From positions 17,062,600 to 17,126,599 of the forward strand of contig NC_045150.1 in NCBI RefSeq assembly GCF_008831285.2: a stretch of DNA of 64,000 nucleotides, read 5' to 3'. The DNA comes from Nymphaea colorata (taxonomy: Eukaryota > Streptophyta > Magnoliopsida > Nymphaeales > Nymphaeaceae). The notes under the pieces are model-generated. The model saw nothing but the letters and a program-made list of their open reading frames with translations. It was not told the origin of the DNA and made no database searches. Both the position numbers and the translations under genes were made by a program. This document shows, one piece after another, positions 24,001-36,559 of this stretch (positions are counted from its first letter, which is position 1; every line of letters begins with the position of its first letter).

Positions 24001-25270
24001 AATGAGTTCATTGATCATTTTGTGGATTGATTTATGGATCGGTCAGGAAAATAACCAACTGAGTCCAAATTCTTATATTCTTCAGACATTGATAATAGTC
24101 GTAAAAGTCAAGAGTTCTATGGTCATATTTGAATCATTGTTGCATGCACAAGAACCGATTATTCATTTGATGATCAAGTTTGATCGATTGAATATGTTAA
24201 TAAGCGGTCAGGTAATGAACCGACTAAGAATCAGTTTGGTAATGAACCAACTAAAGTTTATTAGTGATCTCAATGATCATCTTGTGAATACTTGAATGAA
24301 GATATTTGAATTATTGATGCATGCATTTGTTGGTGGAGCTATGTATTGACATCGATGAGTTAAAAGAAATTCTTTATATGAGGGAGTATATTGATGAAAA
24401 CTATACTAGATGAAAAGTGCTTGTATGATAGACTATGAGTTAATTGCTCATTTTGTTAAATAGTCATATTAACGAATAGGAATTGCTTATCAAGTTGATG
24501 ACTACGTAAACAATTGAAAAGTGGAAGCACACTTGAATGTGCCATTTGCTCTGTTGAAAAACAAATATGTGTTTTGTCATATGATTATATAATGCATGAA
24601 TTTAGAATGAAAGTTTTGGAACTCCTGTTGTTTAAGGAGTTAAGTGTATATTCGTTTGGGTGCTGGACTTGTTACAAGCTTTTAATTTGGCTTGTCAGTA
24701 TATATTTTAAGAAAGTCCAGGTTGGCCTTGTTTTAGGGTAGTTAAATGTTTTCAAATATATGAATGAAACAATAGACATATTCATATAATTGCTAGCATT
24801 TTTAACAAAAGGAATTCCTAATGATTTATTTGCCAAGCATGTAGCCTGTATGAGGCTAAGAATATCCTGGTTTGCCTCTTTGTGAGGAGGTTGAAAAGTA
24901 TCTAGGTTGATTTCATTGTTGAATATGAATAGAATATATATGTACGTATCAAATGCGTACATGATTACTAGCATTATTATCAAGAGAATTGTTGATGTTT
25001 TTTTATGTAAAGCTTGGTTCACACGAGACAAAGTTTTAACATGTTATGATGGAAATATTTGTGATGAAGAAAACCTCGTAACTAATGTGAAATATATTGA
25101 ATACTTGAAAGGTTGCGATGAAAAACCATTGAAAAGAAAACTTTGCTTCAAACCTTGAACGAAAATTGAAGTTACGATGGACAAACCAATTATGGAAAAC
25201 CTCATAACTAGAGATCAAGGAAACCCACACATAGCGGAGCAAACTGGCGGTCTCATGGCCAAGTGGGAGA

Positions 25271-25715
25271 TGTTGGATAGTGGCCCTGAGCCATATCCTG
25301 TACTTCGTAACTGCAATTGGGGCAAATTGCAGTTATGAGATTAAGTTAAGAAAGAAAACTGATTTCCAAAATAAAGTTTTCATTAAACAGAATTAAAGTC
25401 TGATTTATTACTGTTCACGAGCTTGCCAAGCATTTCTCTGGCCATAACCGACACTGGGATTTGGGAAATCCTGGGAGGTGGACTATAAAGTCCCAGCTCA
25501 CATCCATGTGAAGGTTGATCATGAGATCAACATTGAAGCGCCTCCAAGAAGCAAACCCACGAATCAATTGTTTCACTTATTCTGCCCCTTTTGTGCTTCT
25601 TCCTCTCCTCGTCTACTATTCATAGGTGTTGTCCCTTCACACGCAAGGAGACTGCATGCCGCTGGGAGTGAACTTACTGGAAGAGGAGATTCGTTCTGCT
25701 GCTAATATTGCAATA
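25271..25715 (+). repeat. LTR-3 3' LTR
   Basis: Starts TGTTGGATAGTGG after the purine tract, aligns with 21583-22033, and is followed by GAAAT at 25716-25720. Confidence 0.88.
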
Positions 25716-25720
25716 GAAAT

Positions 25721-27579
25721 GAACCACGATCAACCTTCAACAAGTTCTAGTGTCAATGGCCGAAGTGCGTGCACCCAATAAATTTTAAAGGGTTTGAAGA
25801 ACTTTTGAAATTTTTATAAAGTAAATGGACATTGTAATTTTTTTTTTTACTTTTTCACAATTCTCTTTAACCTTTTTAAAATATTTATTTTTATATTTAA
25901 TAGGGATGTTTTAGTAATTTCACACCCCTGGACTGTGTACATAACATAACCAGGTTAGATGTAATTGTCACCACTCTATCGGATCAAATAAAAGAAATGG
26001 CCCATAAGGTAGTGGGAGCTAGGAAAGTGTCTCATGCAACCATATATTTGACACTTGTCCATTCAGCCGCAACAGGCGTGCCATTTGTAATATGACTCAT
26101 CGGCCCAAACAAACCCCCTTAAGTGTCGCTGAGTTTTGAATTGCATTGTAAAATATGATTTGCTTACCTACAAAATTGTGACTCGTTGTTGCTATATATA
26201 CTTCTTTTGTAAAGTTACATAAATAAAGTTACATGAATAAGGGCAAGTCGGCACTTAATTTTTTTCTTTTGAAAATCCTATGGATCTTAATAAAAAGATG
26301 GAACTTGGATGTCAATCTCATATAGTAATTGCACATTCTTCATTCAAGCTCATATCACAACAGAAACGAGAAAAGATTGATCTACGCAAGTCACCAAATT
26401 AATATGAACCCAGTGAAATTTAAGAAGGCTGCAAAATCCAATTGGGCCCGTTTGGAATTGGACACACCCAATGACCAAACATGATCAGATCGAAAGTCTC
26501 TAACATCTGTTAAACTAACGATTAACCAGAAAAAATACACAAAGTCGAATGGTGCTAACATAAACAATGCTTAAGACATTTAGGAGGACGAGGCGGTTTT
26601 GGTGAGAAGCAATCATCAACCACTGGAGTCCGCCAATGTGCTTTTGGTGACAACAATGAAGAACAAAGAAATACACTGACAGATCACACATGAAAAAACT
26701 AACGATGTACACATGTAATCTGCTCAAACGAATGGAATATGACTTAACCACGATGGCATTGTGAGTAGATATGTAGTCGTCAAGGAAAAAGTGACAACGG
26801 TGATTAGAACCATAGATGTGTCGCTTGAGTGGTTAGGCTTCTCTGCAAGGAGAAAGGAGAAATATTGGCAGAGAGAGATGAAAAGAAGGGAGAGAGAGCC
26901 CATAAAATGGAAATCCCAAGCATCAACAGGTAAACACAAGGAGAAAAAAAGTCATCCTTAGAATGCAAGAAAGTGAATGGTTTTGTGAATGGTGCATGTT
27001 TTCATCCCCCATGGTTTGCCATTTCTTACGTCGCTCTATCAATCCAGGAAGTGGGCACTTCATTCGCTAAAAAGCAACTTTTCACAAAACTTCAAAAGGC
27101 TGGCTTCGCGTTTCTTAAACGAAGGCCCTTCGTTAGAACTAGTTACTTTGTTTACTTTGTTTAACGATGATAGACTATGTTCCTTTGTCAAACTTTTAAT
27201 CATAGTCACAAAAAATATGATATTTTCAAAAAAGATGTGAGAAAATGAAAAGCCTTTAAAACTTAAAAAAATGAAAACGTGATTTAATATGTTTATTTTC
27301 ACTTTTTTCATTTTTTATTTTTTAATGTCAAATAGTTTTTTTTTTTTTCATTTATGGTAAACCTACTTTTGATGTTTATGTTATTATTTCTTCCTTATTT
27401 TATTTTTTATTTTTAGTTTTTTATATTTTTTTAAATATTATTTTTTTTATTTTTCAAGTCCATCCCAAAAAAACCTCACCACTTTAAAACTCTAAGATGT
27501 TATTTGTGACTAAACTTTTAATGCATCTTATATTCATTTTGCATTCATTAAAAAAAAAAATTGACCAGTTTTCACTCGT
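25721..27579. other. Intergenic region with one duplicated block
   Basis: 25960-26370 duplicates 16130-16640. The rest shows no supported gene. A strongly AT-rich tract with long T runs lies at about 27230-27560. The open frames here are short and unlike known proteins. Confidence 0.55.
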
Positions 27580-27960
27580 TTAACGAAAACTAATTATAAT
27601 CGAACCGAAAGTTGACTCAGTCCAACTTGATGAGCAGCAATCAGATGTACATATGATTAGCTAAACAAGACTATCTACGAAGGAAATTAATTTGACTGTA
27701 TAATGAAATTTATATGGGAAAGATGACGACGTGGAAAGGAAGACTAGTGTTTGATTCATACATTTCGACTGAGCAGGGACAGACTCACCGTTCAGTAAAA
27801 AAAAAGCTAAAGCTCCCACTTAATCTTCTCTTCTTAACATAACTTACATTTTGATACCCATAAAAAAAAAATCAGTCACAACTTGGTAGCAGCGGTACAT
27901 GGAGTGGTTGAACAGGTCAACATGACCATTAATCATCTTAGCTGTTGTAAAAGAACAGTG
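27580..27960. repeat. Duplicated intergenic block (copy 1; pairs with 28980-29500)
   Basis: Shares the phrases actaattataatc, gttgac, gtgtttgattcatacatt and the later segment around tagcagcggtacatggagtgg with 28980-29420. The two copies flank the GC-rich element at 28590-28970, suggesting a local tandem duplication with an insertion between, or duplication of the flanks. Confidence 0.65.
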
Positions 27961-28589
27961 TTTGTTAATGGGCCCGAAGCATTCATATCTAGCTTTTCAT
28001 TTGTTCCTTCTTTTTCTTTTTTAACATCGCTGTAGGATTTGTCGGAACGGCCTACTCGGGTCCGCCTTGACTTTGACTTGGTATTCTTTGTGTTGCAGAC
28101 CGACTGTGTATGGCCCGGCCCGGCCAAGCCAGTAGAAGGATATGCTGCTTGGCCAGCTTAGGCATTATTCGGAAAGCATGTGAGATCCAATCGAATCCTA
28201 AGTCAAGCAGAAAGCAATGCACGTGGATGTGCAGCATGGTGGTACAGTGACGAAGCGTATAAATGCATCATGGTCATCAGTCCCTTTGAAAGTGCAAGTC
28301 CTCGTTGGAGAATCAAATGGGTTCCCCACACATAGCGTTTGGATAAGCAAGGGGGTGCGTGTGGGTTGGGGCAATTCTCCCAGTGGACGCATCTGCTGCA
28401 TCCACAACTACGTAGAGTCACGCGGGGATGAGCAAGTGAATGCCCATCGTCGAATAGAGCGATGGTCGGCCGTCTTACTTAAGAACATATAGTCGTTAAC
28501 TTTCTTTTCATACTTTTAACTTACCTTGTATCCATTTTAAATAAAAAAAACCAAAGAAAGGGGGAAAGCGTCAAGTTCACGCTTAAGCA

Positions 28590-28970
28590 TGCATTGGGCC
28601 CGCCCGGTTCGGCCCAGCCTGATAACGAGTTAGCCCGGTTCGACCCAGCAGCCTGATACCGAGTTGGGCTCAGGACGGCCTGACATCTAAAACTCGAGCT
28701 CGGGCCTAGCCCGACTCGAAAAACCCAAGCTCAAGCCCGGCCCAGGTTCAGCTTGATTACATTAAAAAATATTTTTAATATAAAATAATAAACAAAAGTA
28801 ATTAAATTGTAATAAAATATTATAAATATATATAAAAAAATTTTAAAATCATTATTGGACCCGATCCGGGCTTATTGAGCCCACCCGGGTCCCTTTTTTT
28901 GGGTCCAGGCCTAGGCTCGACTCGAGCTGGGTATTGGGTACCCTGCGGCAGTTCAACCAAGTGTCCAGGC
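28590..28970. repeat. GC-rich-ended interspersed repeat
   Basis: Two GC-rich ends (cccggttcggcccagcctg on the left; gggtccaggcctaggctcga on the right) enclose an AT-rich middle (28760-28850). Pieces of the ends are inverted relative to each other, for example ctcgagctcgggcctag on the left and ctaggctcgactcgagct on the right. The pattern resembles terminal regions of plant DNA transposons, but no target duplication could be fixed. Confidence 0.45.
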
Positions 28971-29109
28971 TTATTCACCCGTTTTAAGACTAATTATAAT
29001 CAAACAAAAAGTTGACCCAATCTATTTGATGGCAAGCAGTCACAATTAATTGAACAATACTATCTACCAAGGAAAAATGACGCGGAAAGACAAGTGTTTG
29101 ATTCATACA

Positions 29110-29255
29110 TTCCGAGTGAGAAATGGAGCCCCACCATCTGGTAAAAAAGCCTAAGCTTTCGAGTGAGTAGGGACCTTACCTTCCGGTAAAAATGCCGAAG
29201 CTTTCGAGTCAGTAGGGAACCCTACCATCCAGTAAAAAAAAGTCAAGCTTCGATC
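29110..29255. repeat. Short tandem repeat, about 45 bp unit, three copies
   Basis: Three consecutive units share gag-t-agtag/aa-gga, cc-tac-atc-ggtaaaaa and aagctt. A single related unit lies at about 27765-27815 in the paired block, so the array expanded in this copy only. Confidence 0.6.
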
Positions 29256-30319
29256 TAAACTTTCAAGTCTGCTTTCAGCTGCATTTTAACTTAGTGACGT
29301 CCTTTTTTAAAATAATTAGATGAATACATTCGCCGTGAATCACAAAACAACAGCCACAACATGGTAGCCCCGGTACATAGAGTGGTAGAACAGGTCATTA
29401 TGAGCATTAATCATATGTTTCCTTGCGTTTTGAACATTGCTGTAGCCTGTAGGATTTGTCGGGATGGAGTACTCGGTCTGCCTTGACTTTCACTCGATAT
29501 TCTTTGCACCAACCTAATTAGGAAGGAGGATGATTCTCAAAAGAGGCCCATTTTTCATGGGAGCCTCTTCATATTTTAACTAGTTTTTAGTCTTTGGTGA
29601 GCAAAGTATACACTGTGGTTTTGAAAGTCTTCGTGTGCAAGTGACCAACAGATGCGTTGCGTCTACGTTCTCGGTTCCTCAGCCTCCATCCACTGCCTTG
29701 TCCTAGCGCTTTCGTGGACAGTGAGTGCTAACTACTTCACAGAAGGGGTTGCAATAATTTAGTGAACTTCACTCCGATGCCTGGCTATCAGAAAATGTCG
29801 TCGTTGTTATCAATCAATCGAGTACGTAGGGTCGGCCTCGTTGGTCCACACACCAAGAGGACACCAAGTCCACTTAGGGTTAAAGAGTTTCACTCGAACC
29901 CACCTGCACGTCAAATTAGTGTACAGCAAGCTAGTTAGCCCCACCATGCTGCTTGCCAGCACCCATCTGCACAAGCATCTTACCATGACTCACCCGCATC
30001 TCTTTTGAAGTAATACTATAAAAATCAATTTTTGAATATGACCGAACCGTCAATTTTGGAGCATTGGCCGATTTCATGGTTTAATTGAATCGGCAAGTGA
30101 AACAGCACATGATATTCAATGTCTTAGTTCATACCAAACAAAAAATGTGAGTAAAAAGATCTAACTAAAACTAAACAAGCTCAAATAAATTCGACAGTAT
30201 AAAAGTATGTAAACAAAACAACAAAATTGAACAAGACAGACAACAAATGGAAAGAAATAAAAGGAAGGAAAGAAAAAAAAGGAAGAATTCACAAGAAAAC
30301 TAGGGCGAACTCGAGTAAT

Positions 30320-31289
30320 TAATCTTTGCTGATTTCAAATTATGAATAAAACATGCCATTAAAAAATGCATCCTAAATTCATAACAGAAAATCCAACAAA
30401 ATGATAATTAAAAAAGGTCCAACCCATCACCATTTCAACGTCGAATCTCTACTTAAAGCGATGTCTGAATTCCTTTAAATGTTACAAGATGACAAGAAGT
30501 CAGCTATTGCACGAGAGAAACAACAAGTTCCAATACAAAATTTAAGAGCAATAGTTTTTTTGTAATTATAAGACAAATTGGAGGTTATAAGCATGGTCAC
30601 TGTACTTTACCTTGTCAGCTAGCTAGCAGAACAAGGATTAATATACAGGTAAACTGTCACCCCCTCCTCCAAGGAGTGAGGAGAGGCATGTAACTTGCCT
30701 ATACATTTCAAAGTCTAATGGCAACATCATCTAGTAGGAATATAAAACATAACGGTTCCCTTTTCCAATGTTCTTTTTACTTGTCATACTGGCACATAAC
30801 AAACAAAAGATGAACAAACTAATTAACTTTCCTCCTTATCTTTCCTGCTTGGGATTGAATTGTCGTTCCCAGATGATATCTTCCTTTGACATATCGGTCC
30901 AATGTACTTTCACATGAAAGCTTGTGCCAAATGCACAAGAACCACTTCCCGTCAAGTGAGAAACTAATTTCCCATCTCAGTGGTAAATATTGAAAAAGAT
31001 TGGGTAGGGAAGTACTCATTTCATTGAACTGAAATATAAATATACATTATGAGAATGAGAAGGTATACATTGATCTCTTCATCAGAGGAATATAAGGTTA
31101 GACATTATACTGCACAACATTAAAATATACGGAGGCATCTCCACATCCTGATAACAATTAGAAACAAAAAACACATCTGTGACAAACTAACCAAGAAGTT
31201 CAAAGCTCATGTGCCAAAGGAACAATTCAAATGATACATTGAAAGGTAGGGAACATACAATCTCTGCTTCCTCCTCACGTGAGTAGTTC
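30320..31289. repeat. 3' flank of CRK-B, duplicate of 1-858
   Basis: Begins with near-identical text to base 1 onwards (tttgctgatttcaaat) and runs collinear with it up to the last exon. It marks the left end of the duplicated CRK locus at about 30320. An extra stretch of about 150 bases at 30890-31050 is missing from the CRK-A flank, where 600-640 is shorter. Confidence 0.75.
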
Positions 31290-34223
31290 AAAGCTTCAGT
31301 AAGGAGGTGAACCAAGCTCCGAACCAGTACCTGATATAGTTGAGCTCGTTTATGCTCCCAAAGAAAGGTTTCTGATTTTCCAGGTAGAGGGGGCAGGAGG
31401 CAAATTGGATGGAAAGATCAAGGAGCCGTCATCGCAACAACCTTGGACATTTTGGGCCTGCTTGATGCATCTTCTTGAACACATAGCAGGCCAATATGGA
31501 TGCATCTTAATATCTCATCGTTGTCACATGTTCCTTCCAATATTTGATCCACAACTTGCAGACCCTTGTTCTTCCCCCAAAGTCATCATACCTAGACCAA
31601 AACAACAATGTTTGGATTATTTACTTGGAATGGACAACAGTTTTACCTATATGGCGGGGAGCTTTATTCGGTGCACAAGATCAACAAAGAAAGCAAATCC
31701 AAAATTACATCTGTATGTTTATGCAATTTAGACAATAATTCCAGTAATAGACAAAATGTGCCTATCTTAAGCACTCTGGAACTTTGTCAGAAGTTAGAAA
31801 GACACATGTTCCTTGAAGGTAAATGTATAGAAAAACTTTAATGAGGAAACGACTTGCTCATACAAATTCTGAATGAAAAAGATAGGAATCTTGTTAGTGT
31901 CCTGTATTCTAGATTATAGGCTTTTTAGGTGCCTATCTTAAGCAAACTAACAAGCAGATTGGGATCTAATATGCGTGCTTGCTCTGAGGTCAGTTACAGT
32001 TCGTTCCATCTCATGGTAACCCAGTTTTTTGTTGCAACTGATTGAACAAAGTTGGCAAAAATGCAGATTTCCATGATTAAGATTATTAGCCAACCTACAT
32101 GACTGGGACAAGTTAATAGTAACGCATGGCCTAATCTGTTTGACAAATTCTGGTAACTGTAGTCATGGAGGAAGCTGCCAGTTAAATTTGGGTTGTGCAC
32201 GCTCGAATACTAATGTCGGTATATGATCTGAATTTTGCAAATGCAGTATCAAAATTGCGTCAACAAGCAACAACCAACTTACCGAGTTCCCATAATCTCA
32301 AGTGTTTCGGTTTGTGTTTGGTCTGTGTCAACGATCTTTGCAGTGAAATCTGAGATCTTGGGTTCATGTATTTACCTAATAAAATGTTGCTTGCTTTCAG
32401 ATCCCTGTGAACAATTCGCAGATGAGAATCTTCGTGAAGAAACATAACTCCTCTGGCAATGCCATTTATGAGCTTGAAACGTACTGGCCAATCTAATTGC
32501 ATATGCTTGGTTGGCTCCCCTTTCAAAGAAAAAATAAAATTAAAGGTGAATTGACCTTTTCTTTTCTGGTAATGCTAAGCAAATATGCAACGTTAAAAGA
32601 TAAAGTACATATACTAGGCAACACTTTTACTCTAGTAAATTGCAAAGCTACACTTCTTCCTTTTTTATAAACCATCAAGTTGATGCAACTAGTGATGATT
32701 GCATATGACATAATAAAACCTGGGGGCACCAAATAAATTTTGACCTTAGCATTAGATAAAGGTAATTCGTTTCTGATGCAACCCCTGCTGGGGGTTGGCC
32801 CTGTTTTATCAATAAAATTGAAAGAACGAAGGTGCTAGAGGGAAAAAAAAAAGACGAAACCTATACAAACAGAAAGAAAGAAGGGCCATTTTCAAGAACA
32901 ATGAAAGAAATTAGGGAGATAATAATGCTAAGATTATTTGTGCAGTCTTTTGTTACGGAGGCGTGCAAAACTCATGACGCTGATATATTTATAAACCTGG
33001 CCATGTTGGTATCCCTTGATTTTAAGCATTGCATCGCTGTAATAGGTTCATAAACACAGGAATTGGATACCCTTCGACTACAAGGTCGATGGTGGCCTTC
33101 CATAGTAGAAAAAAACTCTTATCCTGCTTATATTTTAAAAAAATGTACCACTGGCAATACTTTCCTGATACATCCTAAGTAATGGGTATGGGTACAGAGA
33201 TATAGGCAGACACAACAGCATTGGGAAATGTGAATATGAATGGACGACAAGATAGCTAGATATATGCAAAATTGAAAAAAATCAAAATAAACACAATATT
33301 TAAATAAACAAGTGATTTTAAATAAAAACATTACATGTTAATGAACAATAACTCTAAAAATAGAATGAAAACAGAGTTGAAAAAAGATGAATCATGTAAA
33401 ATTAAGCAGTTTGGATCATTTTTTATTTAAAAAGTACTTAAGTGTATCCAAGTACCCACTTTAGGTATAGATACAACAACATTGGTATGTGGACCTTATT
33501 AAAGTACTCATGTGACTTAGGATACATACTACAGTCCTACTTGATCAGCAGAGATAAGATCTCTATGAACAAACTAAAGTTTGCTAAAGAAATGAAATCT
33601 CTATACAAGAAAACTGAGAACTCGGTGCCGTTACACTCCTATTGCTTCTTACAAGCTACAAGTGTACTATGAGTTCAACCTCTTCATTTCAGAAAGTCAC
33701 CTCTAGATGGGCTCCCTCTTCAATTTTGGCCAAGGGATACACATTTGAAAATCATACACATAATGATTACAGCCGGGGCACTAGGCAAATAATTAAAGGG
33801 CATACCTTATACGAATAAACAAATTAGTGGAAGACTACCTACGTGAAGACAAACAAAATTTGTGGACCTGTATACACATGCTAAGCTCTCGTGCTCAAAA
33901 GGACACACTTTGCATCCTTTGGCCACTGATCGCCGCGCACCTTCACTGGAAATCTCTACTCTTGTCATGAAGCACTCGATTTCCCTACCTACTATAAGTA
34001 GTTTCACAAGTTTAAAATTTGCTTATTTGCATATTAATAATTTTTAAATGCCCCTTAAAATTTGAAATTTAAATAACAGTTTGCCCTCAACCACAAACTT
34101 ATGGCTTGCATTGCCAGTCGCCACCTCCCACAACATTTCTTGTTCCACCACTACACTACAAGTAGACCCCTTGAGGCAAAAGAAAACATAACGAGCAAAG
34201 GCTAAAACAAGCTTAGCAAAGAG

Positions 34224-34230
34224 ATGAACG
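34224..34230. other. Deletion junction in CRK-B (loss of N-lobe exons)
   Basis: Left of the junction the sequence follows CRK-A up to about 4478 (aaacaagcttagcaaagag). Right of it the sequence follows CRK-A from about 5768 (acggctaaaccggtgttta). The intervening 1.29 kb, with two exons, is absent. The bases at the joint are short and ambiguous, consistent with end joining. Confidence 0.85.
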
Positions 34231-34530
34231 GCTAAACCGGTGTTTAAACAAATTCCTCTCCCTCTCTCTCTCCTCTCCTTTGTCTTTCTCTGATTCATAA
34301 TGTTCCTTTTTTTACTAACCTCGTTGTTCTGAACCATCATCTTCTTCCTTCTTCCTCTGCAATCCGCGAGGCTCCAACGTCTTCCTCCAAAGGCAACAAA
34401 TTCTCTCGTCCACCAGTAAAAGGCGCAAATTAAGCAAGTAATAAGAACCACAATCATCAAGACGGAGATGACGATTATGATATACATGTGTTTTCTGCCT
34501 GCATATATAAAATATTCTTGTCATATGAAT

Positions 34531-34563
<33 letters not shown>

Positions 34564-34564
<1 letters not shown>

Positions 34565-34569
34565 CTTGC
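34564..34569 (-). other. GC-type donor of CRK-B intron 1
   Basis: The exon ends TCAG and the intron begins GCAAGT, the optimal GC-AG donor. The matching sites of CRK-A (6119-6114, GCTGGT) and CRK-C (58413-58408, GCTAGT) also start with GC, and the three exons join the membrane exon in the same phase. The GC donor therefore appears ancestral to this subfamily. Confidence 0.6.
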
Positions 34570-35911
34570 CTGACGTAGTGTTGGATGCACCATTTGTTTG
34601 AGGGCTTGAATCTGATGGAGGTGGTAGAGGAGATGTGCTTGGGCTTGGAGGTAGTGAATTAGAAGATTGGGTTGATGCTCTTTGTCTTGAATTTAATTTA
34701 GGCTTTGGAGTTGCTGGGGAACCATAAAAGAGCTCCGTATCGTACCTCACACGGCAACTTCCCGTGGCAATTTCACAGCCGTGTGCGTTGCGGGATCCAG
34801 AACCTGGTGTCATTCAAACACTGCTTGCAATCAGCATGGTTGGTATCCCCAGTGCACTGCACCAGCCCGTATAGTCTGTAGATCATTGTAGGTGATGTTG
34901 CCAGTAGCAAACATGGACATTGGAAACATTGAAAACATTGAATTAGGCTGTGTTGTCGCTTGATCAGTGAGATTCTTCAGCAGACTACCCAACTCTTCAC
35001 TAAAGGCTTTGGGCTGTTCCATTTTATCATCGATCCAATACCAAGAACCATAATCCTCGACATTGAGGTGACCAAAGAAGTTGGTGTTGGAGTAGCGGAG
35101 CTGGCAGTGTTCATACCATATAATGGCATCCATATTATAAGGACAGTATCCGACGATTTGTTGGGCAGAATTACGGATGCACTCCTTGCAGCTATCCTGG
35201 CCAATGTCACCCCTGCACTGCACCAGGCCATAGACTGTGTCCGAACCTTTATCCACTGTGGCTTGGGAAAAACCAGCAGATCTGTCAGTGAAGGTAGAGA
35301 AGAGGCTGGCATAATTACTTCAAATGGACTTCCATCCGTGTAATTCGCAGTAACGCTGCAGCGGCTGTCAATATAGTCGTTCGTGCTCATTGCATGGTCG
35401 ACATGGAAAGGAGGAGGAGGAGGAGGGAGGCATCAAGATGGAGCAAGGGGAAGGATTAAGCCATATAAAAAAATCTCCGCTGGGGAGCTTTGGCTTATTT
35501 AACGATAAAATAAAAACTAGTTCCAAACGCGTACGTCTTGAGGGGCTGCCTCCCAAAATCACCTCAAAGGGGAAGGAAGATTTACTGTTCTACGGCAGGG
35601 GTTGCTCTGATCAGGAAGCCCATGGCCCCAATTATAAGATGTTGCTCCATGGGTTGGCATTCTTGAATCCGCTACCCATTCAATTCAAACAAGCCAATTC
35701 TGGAAACTAATTCTGGTCATAGTTGTTAATTGAAAGTGCTGCTGAGCACAATACAGATTCAAAAGAGCTCGGCATGATTTGAGTTTATGTCAAATGAGCA
35801 GCCATATTGATATACCGTATATCAATTGATACACACCAGCTTTTATTGGTTAGTACGGATCGAGTTATCTTGCATTTATATTTAAAATTCATTTATAAGT
35901 ATGTGCTTAAA

Positions 35912-35966
35912 TATTTATAAAAATGAATTTGTTGCATTTATATTTACAAATTCATTTTTATAAATA
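35912..35966. repeat. Perfect 21-bp inverted repeat
   Basis: Arms at 35912-35932 and 35946-35966 pair without mismatch around a 13-base loop. Weaker pairing continues outside (cttaaatat with atatttaag after a bulge). AT-rich foldback DNA, possibly a small MITE core; no protein context. Confidence 0.8.
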
Positions 35967-36366
35967 TAATAAGAATATTTAAGCAAATGGTCAATTTGCA
36001 TAGGGGACAGAGTTGACATACCGATGTGTAAAGGAATTGACTGCATGAAAGGGCTACTTTTAGGATACTCTCTCTATCTCTCTCTCTCTCTCTCTCTCAA
36101 TACATTGCGGTATTTCTTTGTTGAAGGTTTACCACCATCAGAAAATCATAAACATGAGGCGAGCAAGTGAGAAAACCAACATAGAAACCCATTTCCCATC
36201 AAATGATACACTCGATCGCTTCTCATGACCTCATGATATATAAAGTATTCTATCACCCTTTCTAGGGTTGGGTAGGGAAATGCTTGTTTTTATTGATCTT
36301 AAAACAGTAAAATTCATCAAAAACTAGTTCCTATGATGGACTTGATCGCATGGAAAAAATGTCGAT

Positions 36367-36559
36367 GGGGTGTTTCGATCTAAAACAGTAAAATTCATTG
36401 AAAACCATGATTTTGTGAAAATCAAGTTTTGTAGGCCCTTTATGAAAACTAGGTTTTTGTTAAAATTGGAGTTTGGTAATTTTGATGTCATCCAATCACA
36501 CCTAAAATGGCATTTTTGAGGCAACAAAACCTGGTTTACGGCTGCCATTGAAACATCCC
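36367..36559. mobile_element. Possible MITE
   Basis: About 193 bp. The left end reads GGGGTGTTTCGAT. The right end, read in reverse, is AGGGATGTTTCAATGG, an imperfect terminal inverted repeat. The interior is rich in short inverted runs (gaaaacc, tttttgtt). A clean target duplication is not visible, so class and limits are uncertain. Confidence 0.4.

Larger units (their letters stand above)
21583..25715 (+). mobile_element. LTR-3: LTR retrotransposon without recognisable gag or pol
   Basis: 4.13 kb bounded by direct repeats of about 450 bp, with 5-bp target duplication GAAAT (21578-21582 and 25716-25720). A primer-site-like ttggtatcagcacc follows the 5' LTR at 22034, and a purine tract (aagtgggaga) precedes the 3' LTR. 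The interior (22034-25270) has no zinc knuckle, protease, integrase, RT or RNase H signature in any frame that I can see. Instead it holds diverged tandem units of roughly 480-540 bp with a repeated hairpin (22161-23454), then a 69-bp minisatellite (about 23695-24000). The structure fits a non-autonomous LARD-like element that depends on enzymes from elsewhere. Orientation is taken from primer site and purine tract. Confidence 0.88.
31290..35470 (-). pseudogene. CRK-B: duplicate of CRK-A with three kinase exons deleted
   Basis: Collinear with CRK-A including introns. Surviving exons: about 35470-34570 (DUF26), 34498-34320 (membrane), 32519-32283 (catalytic loop), and about 31590-31290 (C-terminal remnant). 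One deletion joins intron 2 to intron 4 at about 34224-34230, removing the exons for the glycine loop and catalytic lysine. A second joins sequence at about 31767, removing the APE exon. Further breaks: no readable signal peptide near 35405-35450; frameshifts near 35256-35290, 34870-34885 and 34400; the catalytic-loop exon is 237 rather than 241 bases, with a one-base loss and a three-base loss that removes the Gly of DFG (32340-32362). Both DUF26 cysteine motifs survive (CRGDIGQDSCKEC, CTGDTNHADCKQC). This is an unambiguous pseudogene. Confidence 0.92.

Noticed and set aside
24672-25031. 119-residue minus-strand open frame inside LTR-3
   Set aside because: No domain or composition typical of a protein; it lies in the noncoding interior opposite to element orientation.
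28217-28492. 91-residue plus-strand open frame in a GC-richer stretch
   Set aside because: Overlaps an equally open minus-strand frame, shows no family resemblance and has no gene context.
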